Shown: piece after piece, positions 24,015 through 36,279 of the stretch
How the letters are laid out: each line of letters opens with the position of its first letter
Numbering within the stretch: the first letter of the stretch is position 1
Assembly (NCBI RefSeq): GCF_040939455.1
Contig: NC_134106.1
Coordinates: 80,793,001-80,857,000, forward strand
Direction: 5' to 3'
DNA length: 64,000 nucleotides
From: Microcebus murinus
Lineage: Eukaryota > Chordata > Mammalia > Primates > Cheirogaleidae
Notes under the pieces: model-generated
Told to the model about the DNA's origin: nothing
Database searches by the model: none
What the model saw: the letters and a program-made list of their open reading frames with translations, nothing else
Position numbers and translations under genes: made by a program

Positions 24015-24187
24015 TTCAGGCTGGCGCTCCCCAAACATTAATGTGCCCTCAAATCCCTCGGGGATCTCAGTAGAATGCAGATGCTGACCCCCTAGTCCCG
24101 GGGCGGCCCGAGATTCTGCATTTCTAACGTGCTCCCTGCTGATGCTCTTGGCTCATGGGCCAGACTTGGGGTAGCAAGGATTTTGAC
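24015..24187. mobile_element. MER5/MER20-type hAT-Charlie remnant
   Basis: Reads like a small nonautonomous hAT: ctccccaaacattaatgtgc near the left, gattctgcatttctaacgtg in the middle and cttggggtagcaag at the right. The internal blocks match the MER5/MER20 group, but I cannot separate the two by eye. Confidence 0.6.
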
Positions 24188-24424
24188 GACACTGTTTTAA
24201 TTTTTCTTTTTTAGGTAAAGAAATTAAGGCCCAGTGAGATGAAGTGATTTTCCCAAAGAAACACGGAAGAAGTTAGAGCTGACCCTTTAACCCGGGCCTT
24301 CTGGGGCCACGTCAGTACCTCTCTAATCCCAGCATTGCTGGACTCAGTGAAACAGAGGTTTACTATCATTTCCTAATGACGCAAAACACGTGGAGGGAGA
24401 GCCAAGATTAGATTCCAGGGCTGC

Positions 24425-24475
24425 ACACACTTGCACACACACACGCTTATGCACACGCATGCACACACATGCTAT
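24425..24475. repeat. (AC)n microsatellite
   Basis: Imperfect cacacacttgcacacacaca and gcatgcacacacatgc runs. Confidence 0.85.
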
Positions 24476-24895
24476 ACATGCTTCTTTATATTCTCCTTCC
24501 CCCTCCACTGCGATGTGTGGGAGGGAAACACACAGATTATAGCCAAGTTAAAGGTATTCTTAAATGAAAATCAATTCTGTGTAACATTTTTCATAAACAT
24601 ATTCCAGGAAAATACATGAGTTATTTCTGACCTTTTATGTATAAATATAGAGATCCTGGAATTCTGCAAAGACCACACGTTACTGATAAAATCATGTTAT
24701 AATGATCACTTCTGATAGTTTTAGTATTAAAACTCTGAGCTTGGCTCATGAACTCTACACTGTGGCATTCATAAAGGACCCTGGAGTTTTGGAGATTTTC
24801 CATTAACTTCTAGTATTGAGGTTTTGTTTCAACTATGACTATTTTCCTTGAACTTTGTGGGGGAGCAATGCAGCTGACAAAACCCAGGCAGGAAA

Positions 24896-24942
24896 GTGTG
24901 TGTGGGTGCATGTGTGTGTGTGTGTGTGTTCACACACGTTAA
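24896..24942. repeat. (GT)n microsatellite with short CA arm
   Basis: A tgtgtgtgtgtgtgtgtg run directly followed by ttcacacacg, so it can fold on itself. Confidence 0.85.
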
Positions 24943-25516
24943 CTAAACAGTGCAGATTTCTGACATTATTCCCCTTGTTGAGAAGTGGGGGAAGTTGGAA
25001 GAAAGAAATTGTCTGGAGTGGAAAAAAGGGCCCAAAATATCCTTGAAATAAAATTTTCCTCTCCACTCTTCAGTAAAGATAATGCTAAACTGCTTAGAGA
25101 GAAACGAGGGTAACAAACTCTTATCTGGGAAGCAAACAGTCATGGTGGATGAAGCCCAGGGGCGTCTCGCCCGCAGCCTGCCTGTCTGCTAGAGAGGAAG
25201 CTTCTTGGCGTCAGAGCTTCCTTCTGTCTTTCAAAGAGCCCCTGGACCTTGCACCCAGCAGGCGGCGAGAGTGTCTCCCAAACGAAGCGTCCGTCCGTCC
25301 GTTCAGTCCGTCTGTTCACCCTTCAGGGTCAGGGGCCCCTGGCCAGCCCCTGTAAGACACGCATGTTCCTGAGAGTCCCAGCCACCCGGGAGCTCCCGGG
25401 CAGGCATCTGTTCCTCTGAAAGCCACGAACCGCCATCGCCCGCAGCTTCTCTGTCTCCTCACCCGCCCCTTCCTGCGGGCACAGAGCCTCCCCGTCCACT
25501 TCCTCTCTTTCGTTAT
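24943..25516. other. GC-rising unique DNA
   Basis: No gene recognised. CpG content rises from about 25,150. A short (ccgt)n run (cgtccgtccgtccgttcagt, ~25,287) lies just before the polypurine tract. Taken with the next block this could be a regulatory segment, but I see no TATA box or clear start site. Confidence 0.35.
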
Positions 25517-25721
25517 GGGAGGAACGATGGAAAGAGGGCAAAAGAAAAGGAAGAAGGACAGGAAGAGAAGAGGAAAGAGAGACAGGAGGGGAAAGAGTGG
25601 GGAGACAGTGGAGGAGAGGAAGGAGGGGGGAGAGGAGGAGGGAGAGGGGAGTGGGGAAGACTGCGGGGAGGGGAGGGGTGCGAGAGGAGGGAGGAGAGGG
25701 GGGAGGAGAGGGAGGAGAGGG
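25517..25721 (+). repeat. 205-bp polypurine tract, G/A-rich
   Basis: The plus strand is almost pure A and G for about 205 bases. It has many ggagga and gggagg runs and several groups of four or more Gs (for example aggaggggggagaggagga). It is a typical H-DNA/triplex or G-quadruplex candidate. The overlapping lysine/arginine/glutamate-rich frames (25,515-25,874 and 25,597-25,863) are a by-product of this composition. Confidence 0.9.
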
Positions 25722-26690
25722 CGCAGCTGGGGCAGGAGCAGGGCCAGCTGCCCCTGCAGAGGAAAGCAGGTCAGCCTCCCTCTGGCTCGCGGGCTGCCCG
25801 TTGGTCTCTCCTGTGGGTGTCAGGACACTTGGTGGCAGATACTTGAATATCGGACTCGGCTGACCTGGCTTTAAAAAACCAAAAAGGTTCTATCAGCCCC
25901 CATCCTCGAACAGTCCAGAGATAATAAGGTTGGATGAGTTTCTAGCACTTTCTCTGAAGTTCTCTGGAAGCCCCCCCGTTGTGGTGGGCGTCCTCCTCAA
26001 GCTGTCACCCCCCTTGTCCTAGGACGGGGGCCATGGCAGCCGTCCTAAGGGGCCGGCTTCTGCCTACTGTCAAAGAGAAGCAGTAAGCCTTGCTCCGACT
26101 GGACCAGCCCAGAGCCCGTCAACGTGGCCAGGAGGTGCCACGTGCTGACAGCCAGACTGTTCCCTGGGTGTGCCCGTCCCTCGGGCTCCTTGGGAAGAAG
26201 AGAGCAGTGGGGCAGCCCCTTGAGTTGGGGTTAGAGTGGGTCCCGCCCAGGCCTCATGGCTGCACCACGGTGGAGGAAGCGTGGGAAGTCCCGCCTGGCC
26301 TCTGAGAGTCCTTCGAGATGTTCCAGTGAGGCTGTGTCTTTGGCAGCCTGTCGCTTCAGCAGGTGGCTTCGACCTGAACACTCACATTATAGACAGGTCC
26401 AGAATGTCAGCAAGGCCGCTGCAGGGACGTGGCCTCGAACCTCAAGACCATTCTGCTGATTCTTAATGTTATCGAAATCCCCATCCATGGCTAAATTGGA
26501 ACATGTGCGCTCTCAGTGAAAGCTCTCTAACCTACCAATGCATCACAGCTGCTTGGTAATGACCTAGAATGGGACATCCTCTGGATAGGATGCCAGGAAG
26601 AGACAATGGCTGCTAGGAACTTGCACCGTTCCTGAGTAGATAAGCCCTGTTTCCAAACATATTGCACCGGTCCCCAGGTAAGACTTGCAC
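25722..26690. other. GC-rich unique DNA
   Basis: About 1 kb with no recognisable exon. Overlapping open frames of 60-119 codons on both strands reflect GC content and are not called. Confidence 0.4.
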
Positions 26691-26694
26691 AGCC

Positions 26695-26832
26695 ACGCCA
26701 GGCTGGGCTCCACCCCCGCCTGGCTGAATGAGCTTGGGAAGGGTGCTTACTCAGTTTGCTCATCTGTAAAATGGGTCTAAAGAATTTAAGCTTCCTGGAA
26801 GAATGCCTGGCCCCTGTAAGTGCCCACTATTG
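26695..26832 (+). repeat. MIR: MIR SINE fragment
   Basis: tgagcttgggaagggtgctt, then cagtttgctcatctgtaaaa and tgggtctaaagaa are the MIR core and tail in order. Confidence 0.75.
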
Positions 26833-29560
26833 CTCTTCTGTGACATCACAGAGGGAAGGCACTGGTTCGGAGTGGGGAGAGTCAGGCCGGATGCAGTAGG
26901 GGGTGTGCTTGGGAGAACAGCGGGGAACACTGGAAGGTGGGGGGACAGCTAGGAGGTGGGACATGTCATGCTGGGTGGGGTCACACTTAACAGGACGAGG
27001 ACAGACAGTGGGCTGAGAGCATTAGAGCGCAGGACTGAACAGTGTCTGCTAGAGTGAGAGGGGGGCCAGTCCAGATTAGTGCAAAGGGTTCTTGGAAAGG
27101 GTGATGGGAACGACGGCAGAAAGGCATGTTGAGAGCAGCCTACTGAGGGCCTGGAATGCCACAGTAGGAGGATTGTCTGTCTTCCTCCCCACGCTTCAGA
27201 GTTTAGAGCAGCACGGTGATCGGGTAGATTCTGTATCATGTTGAGAATGTTCATCTGAATGCAGGGCACAGGAGGGCCCATAAGAGAAATAAAAGAGGTG
27301 ACCCGGCAGCACTGTCTCTCCTGGGTGGATCAGGCTGCACGTGGGAAAGCCAGAGGCTCTGGCTCCTGAGTCCTCCCTGACCCATGTGCTTCTCCCAGAG
27401 CATCACCCTGGGCAGAGGAGTGATCAGAGGTCACCCCACGTCCAGGGTGCAGAGAAGAGAGGCTTGCAGTGTTCTCAGGGCACATGGCAGGGGCAGTGGG
27501 CACCATCCAGAAGATGGCTGGGGTCTGGGACAGGTGCAGATCTGAATTAAGGGTCCTGCAACCTTGCCTGGGGGCTGCCTCTGTGGGGATCAGGGGGTGG
27601 GCAGAGAGGGCAAGGGGCACAAGACCCCTGGCCTGGCCCTGACCGGTCACGACTCTGATGGCAGGGACACTATACGTGGCTGGACACAGCCAGCTGGCCT
27701 TGTCGAGGTTCAACGCACAGTCCTTCCAGCAGACAGTGCCAGCCTCAGGAAGCGGTCGCGGCTAGCGTGCAGTGAGGGGTATTGGTATTTCATAAGGGTT
27801 TGGCACGTTTGCCGAGGGATTCTGGCTGTCTGCCCAGCTCTGAGTTTCCTGTTCATAGCTCCCCAGATGTGTCACTGCAGAGGGATTAAAGCCCTCGCAG
27901 GCTCTGACACAGGCGTCCCGAGACCCCACTTTCTCCTTCCTTTGAACCTCCGCGCCAGCTGGGGCGTGTGACAAGATGTGAGCTGTCACTCTCGTGCGGC
28001 ACAGACCCGACCCAGAGCTCGTTCGGAAAAGGAAAAAAAGAATGAACAACTCTATCCAGGGCTGACTTCAAAACGCACTTTTGTTTGTAATAACCGGTGT
28101 CAACTCAGCAGGCTTCATTTGGGAAAAGAAACCCTGTCGGCCGGACCACCCCGAGAGCTACCTGCCACCTCCTAGGAGGCCAGCCGTTCCCAAATGCCCC
28201 AAGCATGAACAACGGAGACAGTAAGATGGTTAATTGCACTATAGCTTTTTGCTTCTGTATTTTTTCCTTCCCTTTTTTGGTTTATTTTCACATTGATGAG
28301 ATATTTAGGAGGGAGAAATGGAATCTGATAAAAGTTAATGTTGTGTTGTTTGTTGAAACAAGATTTTAAGGATTTCTTGGCGTTAACGGGGCTCTGTAGG
28401 CACATTTAACCTTAGATGTGTGTGTGAGCCAAGCTAAGAAATCACCTATGATTGCTTATGCTTCATTCTATGGAAGATTGACTATGAAGTATATGGGAAA
28501 TAAATTTTATAACTCTATACTGCTTATAAACCGTAAACAGTTATGTGATTTGTGGTAAGTGGTAAGGTTTGTTTAGTGAAGGGCATTGCAAATAAAGTCC
28601 TTTCATAATGCTGTTGATGATGTTAGAATTAAGACTTATTTTGTCATTTTCCATTAAGCTTCTACAGTTTTAGAGGGTCACAATTTCACTCAATGTTTGA
28701 CTGAGGCACTGCATTATTTTTTTTAACAGACTTCCGTTGGTTGCATTTAAAGTGACATTGCATTGTATTGGCAAGACTTGTACATGATTCTCTCACTAAG
28801 GGCTTCAAATGTCATTTTAAAAGCACGAGCATTTTTTTTCCCACCAGAGGCTTTGCAAATGTTGCATCTACAGCTATAGAGAAAACTGTGCAGTCTCAGG
28901 GGGGATCATAAACATTGCCCTGTATATCTTATTGGATACCCTTAGATTTACGTAATTCCTATTAATAGGATTGTTGTGCATATGAATAAGGAGAAAATGG
29001 GACAGAATCTGAAAGATTAAGGAAAGGAAATAAAACAAAAAGGGAGAACAAAATGAGGTTTACTACTGAATTCAATGTATAAATCCTTAGTGTTCTCATG
29101 CAAAAGGTGAGTTTTGCGCTGTGGTGTTTGTGAGGCTGTGAGGAGCTGGATGGTGGGGAAGAATGCTCCACAAGATGCAGCCAGTGACCAACTGGTCTGG
29201 TGAGTCACAGTATTCACCCAAGAGGCAACTGGAGAACAGCATGTACATTAGATGCCGAGGACTTGTGTTTACTGTAAATGTGCTGATCCATTAGGAAAAG
29301 GAAGAAGACATGGTTGCCCAGAAAGGGGCAGGAATACTTCTTGACATGAATTTGATCTTCCTAATAGTGGTGATGAGTTTAGAAAGATTCTTATGGTCTT
29401 TCTCAAGACAACATGTGGCCGTTACTCTTTGAACCCACAAATGCTTTTGGGCACAAGCCCGTTAGTTTACTTAGGAGAAAAACTTGACAGACATGGCCAA
29501 GGGATGGTGAAAATCCACTTTTAAAATATGTCCCTTAAACATTGACACAAATAGCACACG
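26833..29560. other. Mostly unique DNA, no gene supported
   Basis: 26,890-27,260 has the wording of an old G-rich interspersed repeat (cagcggggaacactggaagg) that I cannot assign. 27,300-28,200 is GC-rich with several overlapping frames of 90-135 codons, none with a recognisable domain or convincing splice sites. 28,200-29,560 is AT-rich with no repeat that I can name. Confidence 0.4.
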
Positions 29561-29689
29561 CTCATTGTCAAAGATAACATTTTAAAAAGAGTACATGCAG
29601 ACAATTTTAAATGATGAGAAACAAAAACCCATCACTGTGAGATCAATACTATGGACATTTTGGTGGGTGTATTTGTCTCTGAATATATT

Positions 29690-30100
29690 TACATTTTGAA
29701 GAAACATCTCGTACTCTAGATGCTATTTTATTATCTGCTTTTACCTCTCAGCGATATATGGCGAGCATCTTGCCACAACAATGAATTTCCTTTTACAAAA
29801 GCTTTTTAATTGCGTTGCATAATTTATTAAGTCCTGTTAGCAGATGTATTTGTTTTTCTACTATTAACAATACTAAAACTAACATCCTTGCAGCTAGACC
29901 TTTGCGTCTCTTTATCAGTTTTCCTTGGAATAAATCCCCAGAGGTGGAATTGTGGGGTCCAAGGCCCTGAACATTTTTAAAGCTCTAGATCCCTGCTGCT
30001 AAATTAATCCAAGGGCAGTGTTATTAATTCCTATGCCCGCCAGCACTGTATGAACACCATTTTCCAGCACTCTCACCAGCACCACGTTTCACTGTTTTTT
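29690..30100 (-). mobile_element. Old LINE fragment, antisense
   Basis: The block ggaataaatccccagaggtg, gaattgtggggtccaaggcc and later cagcactgtatgaacaccat is the antisense of an old LINE 3' region ('agaagtggaattgctgggtca... ccaccagcagtgtatgag'). Family and ends are approximate. Confidence 0.5.
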
Positions 30101-30699
30101 TTAAAAAATGTGCTAATCTGATAATTGGCCAAGAGTATTTTGTTGTCTTAATTTATTTTAAAGAAACCCTTTGCAAACATCCTGGCATCCTATTCTGTCC
30201 CTTTGGGTTCAGCTTCTTATCTTTTTCGGTTACTCATTGCCAAAGCAGTCACCTCTTACCGTAACTTCTGCCAACCTAACTTCTGAGGACTTTGACCTTG
30301 TTTGATGTCTCTCAGAAAGTCTGCAGAGAGTGTGGAGGAATCAGATAGATGCTTTTTTGCTCTTTTTACCGATTGAATAACCTGCGGCAAACCTCAGCCT
30401 TTATGATTTTATCTCCTTTTAGCTATAAAATTCAGAAAGAAGGCTTGTCCTACCCACCTCACAATATAGTACTGGGAATAAAAAGAGACAAGATAGAGGA
30501 AAGCTTTTTGAATAGAAAAAAGTAAAAATGCAAAATGGTGTTATTATTATTGTTGTTACTATAAAATTTATTTGTAGTCTCGCCTTTTAAAATATATAGC
30601 TTCTGGAGAGTTGCATGCTGAAATTTTGACATTGTCTTTTAATTCTAAACTTGGAAAGTGGGAGTGTGCACATGTGACAACATCTGTCTATATTTCTTT

Positions 30700-30850
30700 G
30701 GTACTGAATAATAATAATAATAGTTAATACTTAATAGAATATTGACTATGTATGAGACCTGGTTCTCAGTACTTCACATGTGAAGTAATCGTTAATATCT
30801 TATTTTGCAGATTAGGAAACCGAGGCACAGAGGAGTGTTTTGCGTGGAGT
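30700..30850 (+). repeat. MIR: MIR SINE with embedded palindrome
   Basis: The middle of a MIR: ctcagtacttcacatgtgaa, attttgcagattaggaaacc, gaggcacagaggagtg. An 18-bp perfect palindrome, tacttcacatgtgaagta, lies at 30770-30787, with a central cacatgtg E-box. Confidence 0.7.
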
Positions 30851-31069
30851 TATACCAGTAGTTAGTGAAGTTAGTTAGTAAAGACCTGGAATCCATGATA
30901 CATGGGGACAGCTTCACTCTGGAGCCATGGGTTGGTGAGAGTAGGTTTGACTGAACTTTGGAGATACTGACACATGGTTTGGGGCCACTGGTGATGTTAG
31001 TGCTGCTTACCTGGGTATATAGTTACCATTTATTGAGTCCTCCAAAAAGGAATATGCACTATTCTGGTT

Positions 31070-31215
31070 CTTTACTGCAAGGAGGCTGGGGTGGAGTGGA
31101 ATGAGTGCTATTAATGGCTTGCGAGTCAAGGGCAGCTCTGTTTCCTCCCATCTTCTCTTTGCTCGGTTGTTCCTGTTATAAAATGAGGATAAGAATATAA
31201 TTTAAAATGGAATTT
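31070..31215 (+). repeat. MIR: MIR-like fragment
   Basis: The order gcgagtcaagggcagctctg, cggttgttcctgttataaaa, tgaggataagaatat fits the 3' half of MIR. It is diverged. Confidence 0.45.
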
Positions 31216-31519
31216 TACTTTTAAAAGTTTTCCATAAGAGTTTGGAGTTTTAAAATTTTTTGAGTGGATGACACATCATTTATTTGCTTTTGAATCGATA
31301 ACAACTTGAAAGGTTCTTCAGTGAGGTCTCCCTCTCTTCCCTTCCCTCAGATTCCTCTTTCCCTGTTCCTCACCAATAGGTAACGCTTGTTCATAGTTTC
31401 TAGCATTTTCTTTCACACTCATGGTGCACACTGTTTTGTGCCTTGTTCCACATCTGTATGTAAGGAGCTGGATTTTCAACCTCTTGGTGGACTTTCGTCT
31501 GCAATCTTTTGCTCTTTCA

Positions 31520-31725
31520 ACCAATGTTGCAATGAATAACGGGCTGCCTGTGTCATTTTGCAGAAATGTTTGCTAGTTGTTGGCTAAATTCCTGGAAGTG
31601 GAATTGCCAGGTCAGAGGCTAGGTACTTTTGCATTTTTGTTATATATTTCAGAATTGCTCCCTCTGGCCCACCAGCTTATGTCAGTTAACAGCCCCACCA
31701 GGAACGTTTGAGAAAATGTTTCCCC
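31520..31725 (-). mobile_element. Old LINE fragment, antisense
   Basis: It has the same type as 29,690-30,100: atgttgcaatgaataacggg, gtggaattgccaggtcagag, cagccccaccaggaacgttt. Confidence 0.5.
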
Positions 31726-33170
31726 ACCTGTCTGTCAGCTAGCAAGCTGGTTTTTATGAAATCTTAGTAGTCTTAAATGGTAAAGTAGTAAACTCAGTGT
31801 GTTTTCTAAATGTTCCCATCTCATATCATGACTGAGGTTGGGCACCTATGCAGGTGGCTTGAACGTGTTTGTGATCATAACCTTTATTCATTTAACGACT
31901 GTTTAATGAGGCTTTGCTGTGTGTCCTGCCATGGAATGCAAGGGTCACACGAAATAGCCAGGTGGCCGCACGAATCAGCACACACTGTGATTCGCACTAT
32001 GAAAGAGACAGATGGTGACTAAGGAGCCAAGGTCCACTCCCCGAGGTGAAGGGATGAGATCCGAGGCACGGGGAGGAGCAGGACAGGCAGAGGGCAGAGG
32101 GCGCAGGCAGAAAAGCCCTGCGTGAGGAGCAGAGAGAGAGGGCCTATGTGTGGCTGGAGAAGGGGCTTGGAGGGGAGGGGCTCCAGGTGAGCTGGAGACA
32201 GAGGCTGAGGCCACAGAGCAGTGGGCATTTGGGGCTGGGGTGAGGAGGTTGGATTTTGTTGAGTTTCAGGTAGATTTTTGGTCATGGGCCGAGAAGATGA
32301 GGCCAAGGTCTGTAGACCCTTACCTTGCAGAATGCTCACCTGGATGACATCAGGGGGGCCTGGGTCCTTGCACAAGCACCCGTTAGACTTTGTTCTGTTT
32401 GCCACAAGAGGTCATGACAGGGGTGATATTGCATATAGGGCTGGCACCCAGGTCACTGTATCTCTTGCCTAGTTCTGTCCTCAGTGTGAGACAAGCGACA
32501 GAAGCTCTGCTTAAATATGGCCATGGGGAGATTTTACAAAAATACATTCTACCCTCTTCCAGAAATAAAACTCAGTTTACAGAGGGCTTTCTCGTTCATT
32601 CCCTCTTGTGCTACTAAATCGGCCTGCTGGGTGCTGGGGGGTCCTTCAGGGTTGGAAGCTCAGGAGAAAGCTGCAAGTGGAGCTTCCCTTATGTCCTTTG
32701 CTCCGGGTGTGGGTAGGGTTGTCTTTCCAACTTCAGAGGTGAAGAATGCAGAGCTTTCCTCAGGACCACTGGGTGGGCAAAGAGTACAACTGGAACCGTG
32801 CCCCCTCCCCACCAACTCTGAGCCACGGCTCTCTGTGCTTCAAAATACAGCAAAATTCCTAAAGCCTATATCATCTGGGGAAGATGCTGAGAAGAGGATC
32901 TCTCTCTACTGCATATCGTCTTTCATGCCGGCTCCTCTGGTTCCATGACTGCGGGGTGGCTTTGCATAGGAGGCTGAGTGTTGGCAGGGTCCTGGGGAAG
33001 GGGTGTACACTGGGCCACAGCCGGGGGTTCCTGGTGGCTCTGAGTCCAGAGGTACTTCCACCTTGTGGAGAAACAGAGGACTGAGACAAAATACTGTTGA
33101 TCAAACACTTAGGCCTATCTTTAAGGCAAAATTGTGATAAACGGTTATTTGTGACCAGGGCAGAGTGGAG
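31726..33170. other. GC-mixed unique DNA
   Basis: No gene supported. 32,030-32,280 is purine-rich and may be an old repeat (cagagcagtgggcatttggg). The 143-codon frame at 32,517-32,948 and the 128-codon minus frame at 32,019-32,405 have no recognisable domain or good splice signals. Confidence 0.4.
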
Positions 33171-33230
33171 GTTTGTGTGTGTGTGTGTGTATGTGTGTGT
33201 GTGTGTGTGTGTGTTTGTGTGTGCGTGCGC
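33171..33230. repeat. (GT)n microsatellite
   Basis: About 60 bases of GT with a few interruptions, ending tgcgtgcgc. Valine-cysteine frames over it are artefacts. Confidence 0.95.
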
Positions 33231-33648
33231 TGGGGTGGGTGGGGAAGAAGATCTCAGGAACTGCCGGTCCTGAGGGAGGCACTCACGAATCAGGTCTCCG
33301 TGGACACAAGAACGTCTGGGCAGGAAGTGGGAAGACTGCAAGCTCAGCTGACACTTCAGTGGGCTTTGCCTCCTGGTCCAGGGCAAAGAAGTAGGGTTTG
33401 CTTCTGAAAAGGAGGGATTCCACAGGCGAATTCCAGGTGCTCAACCCAGTCGGAATTGCCCCAATCAGATGTCACCTGGAATGGATGTTGTCATGTGATA
33501 GTGTCGAGTGAAAGAGGCAGCCAAAGGTATATTTCCAATAGAAAAGTCTAGAAACATATTTATAAAACTTGAAATGTGTCTGTGCTAATGATAATTGAAA
33601 TAAATATTTTAGACTCATAGATTGTTAGGCTTTTGGTTTTCCTAGATC

Positions 33649-34008
33649 TGGTACAACAGACTGAATGTTTGTGTCCTCCGCAAATTCTTTTGTTGAAACC
33701 TAATCCCTATGTGATGGTATTAGGGGGCGGGGCTTTTGGGAGATGATTAAAGTGTGAAGGGAGAGTGATGCTCTCATGAATGGGAGTAGCACCCTTTGGA
33801 GAGGCCAGAGAACTAGCCAGCTCTTTTTCTGCCGTGTGAAGATACAAGAAGTCAGCCGTCTGCAACCCAGGAAGTGGGCCCTCACCAGACACCAGCTCTG
33901 CTGCACCTTGGTGTTGGACTTCCAGCCTCCAGAACTGTGAGAAATAAATGTTTGTCATTTAAGCCACCCGGTCTATGGCAATTTATTCTAGAAGCCCAAG
34001 ATAGGACA
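33649..34008 (+). mobile_element. Solo MaLR LTR (MLT1/MST-type)
   Basis: A 360-bp long terminal repeat of the ERVL-MaLR group. It reads gactgaatgtttgtgtcctc, gtgatggtattagggggcgg, ggaagtgggccctcaccaga, tccagaactgtgagaaataa, then the end block ccacccggtctatggca. It keeps a polyadenylation signal, AATAAA, at 33943-33948. No internal retroviral sequence adjoins it, so it is probably a solo LTR. Confidence 0.9.
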
Positions 34009-36104
34009 CTATGTTCAATCAGTCCATGACAGTGGTATGACTAGCTTTAAAGACCAAAATTTCAGTAAGGATTTAAGCAATTTTTATGTCTGACTATTTG
34101 CTGAATCAATGACCGAAGGAATGAGACATTACTATAGAACTAGGTGACGCCATGTTTGTGTCATTTGTGAAAGTGTGACTTCTTTTATCATTTGAGGGGA
34201 AATTACTGGAAGAGAACTTGCTTAAAAGTTGCCCCCTGTCTTTTTTCTAAAGATGCTGACCCTCTTATGGAGGAGTCTCTTCTTGTTTAAGGTAAGTGGT
34301 GTTGCTCTTGGTGACTGGAGCCGCTCAGTTGTTTACGCCAATGACATCTTCCAACATGGGCCACAGAACCCACACATTCCAAAGCCGTGATCGTGCCCCC
34401 TAGAGATTGATGTGGCTTCCCTAATTCTATTCCCGGAGTTAGTGAGAGGATAGAACTTTACTGGAAATCCTGGAGCAACTATTCTTAGACTTTTTATTGC
34501 CTGTGATTTTATCTGCTGGCCTCTTGTTCTTTCCTGCTGTGCTTTAGGCTGATGAGTGGCTGTCCAGTCTTGGGGGTTGTAGCAACAGCTCTTAGCCTCC
34601 ATGCACAGGTACCCACCTCGCCTGGCCATTCCAGGACCAGCCAGGATCAGCAGTCATCCATCCCCTCCCTGCAAAGTCTGGGAGCTTTTCAGACATTGTC
34701 TGTGTTCCTTACACAGGTTTTACTGCCGTCTATTTGTTTCTAAGAAAACTGAGGCTGTTAGGGGAGCTTCTTCAGGTCGTAGCAAATAAATAAGAGTAAG
34801 GATTTGAACATGGATCTGTGGGACTCCCAAACCTCTTTAAGTGTCATTATGCTGAAATAACAAGGGGATCTGAAGAAAGGAAACACTAGTTTATACATAG
34901 TTCTTTGTAAGATATCATTGACTTCATCGTGTATGTCTGGGAGCTGAAGTTTTTCCTAGTCTGTTCACATCAAGCATGTGATTCAGCCCCTCCTCCTGCA
35001 CCTCTAAGAGGTGTTATCTGCACTGACACGTGGTACCTGTAAGCTAGTTTTTAAAAAGGTATTATAGGAAAGTGTTATTTTTTAGCCTCTGAAATGGTCT
35101 GTAGATGATTTTTAAGCCAAAATGAATACAAATGAAATACATGTAACAATAAAGTACAAATTCAAATATAATAGGAACTCAGTAGATGTTTCTCTGGAAT
35201 AGCTAAACAGATTCTGCTTGAAGCACATTTGTGGGGCAACCTGGTTTCACAAATAGTATATCATCTGTCTGTTAAGTGTTATAAATCAATCCTATTATCT
35301 CGTTCATGAGAATATGGTAGAAAAGCAGGCATTGATCCCAGGACAACAGGTGTATTTTATGTTGGGTCAGGCTAACTAACATTAAAAATGTGTCTCTGGC
35401 AACTAAAAAAAAAATATTCTAAAAACCGTATGCAAAGATTCACAGGATATCTTTCCTGGAGGGAAAATATATGATTATAGTCAGTGGTGACAGAATGTGT
35501 ACTGAAACTTAGTTGATCTGAAAAATCTCATGTGAACTTGCTATGATGACCTCTTTGAATAAATTTCCCTCATGGTTTAGGCATTTCTCTAGATTAGCAC
35601 AGTGAGTTCCTGAGCTGACTCACAGGGAGAAGGGGAGGTCACTTTGCTACTATTGTAATAATGTGGGAAAATACACCTAGTATCACTCACCGTGCTTGGA
35701 TGTTTATCATCAACCTCAAACTCTGAGATTTATTTAACCACAAGATCAGAATTATAAGCTTTTTTCCCCCTCAACTGAAATGTTTTAAAAAGTCAGTAAG
35801 GTAATATGCCATAATGTATAGAAACCAGGTTCATAGAAAAGTGAAAAATGCTGGAGGTAGAGGCAGATACTTCCTTTAGTCTGGAACTGATGTCCAGATG
35901 GTAAATTATTGTTCTAGGGAAACCTGCTGTGTGGGAATAAGTCCCTGGAGTTGAGCTCTCTTTTTTTAGCCTCACCCCAGTCTGCTGGATCAGTGTTGAA
36001 AATAGGTGTTGCTACCTTAATGAACAAACTCAGTTACATGCAAAGAGGACAAACTTCAGCTGAATATCATCACTCTTTGGGATGATATTCTCTGGGACAT
36101 AGGC
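34009..36104. other. Mostly unique DNA with one exon-like spot
   Basis: No gene can be named. A 39-base segment at 34,253-34,291 has good splice signals on both sides (see findings). Otherwise I see AT-rich unique sequence and no clear repeat. Confidence 0.4.
34253..34291 (+). other. Possible small exon
   Basis: The acceptor-like tract gtcttttttctaaag ends at 34252. The segment then runs 39 bases to aag followed by the consensus donor gtaagt at 34292. It is open in its first frame: 13 codons (MLTLLWRSLFLFK), hydrophobic like a signal peptide start. The protein is not recognised and chance is a real possibility. Confidence 0.25.
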
Positions 36105-36279
36105 CAGTGGTTTTCAAGCCTGGCTGCCTATTGGAATCACCTGGGGAGCTTCGAAAATACTGATTCCTGGACCCTACCCTAAGAGGTTCTGATGTGATAA
36201 GTCTGAATGCAGCCTGGGTTTTTAAAACTCCCCAGGTGATTATCCATGTACTTAGTATAATGTGGGTTGAGAACCATTG
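36105..36279 (+). mobile_element. MER5A: MER5A nonautonomous hAT transposon
   Basis: A complete miniature hAT of about 175 bp. Left end cagtggttttcaag, inner block ttggaatcacctggggagct and its near-inverted partner ctccccaggtgattatccat, right end gttgagaaccattg. The 8-bp flanks no longer match well, consistent with age. Confidence 0.9.

Noticed and set aside
25515..25874. 119-codon basic frame
   Set aside because: Produced by the polypurine tract; repetitive K/R/E/G composition.
32871..33386. 171-codon minus frame
   Set aside because: Runs through the GT microsatellite (histidine/threonine repeats) with no recognisable domain.
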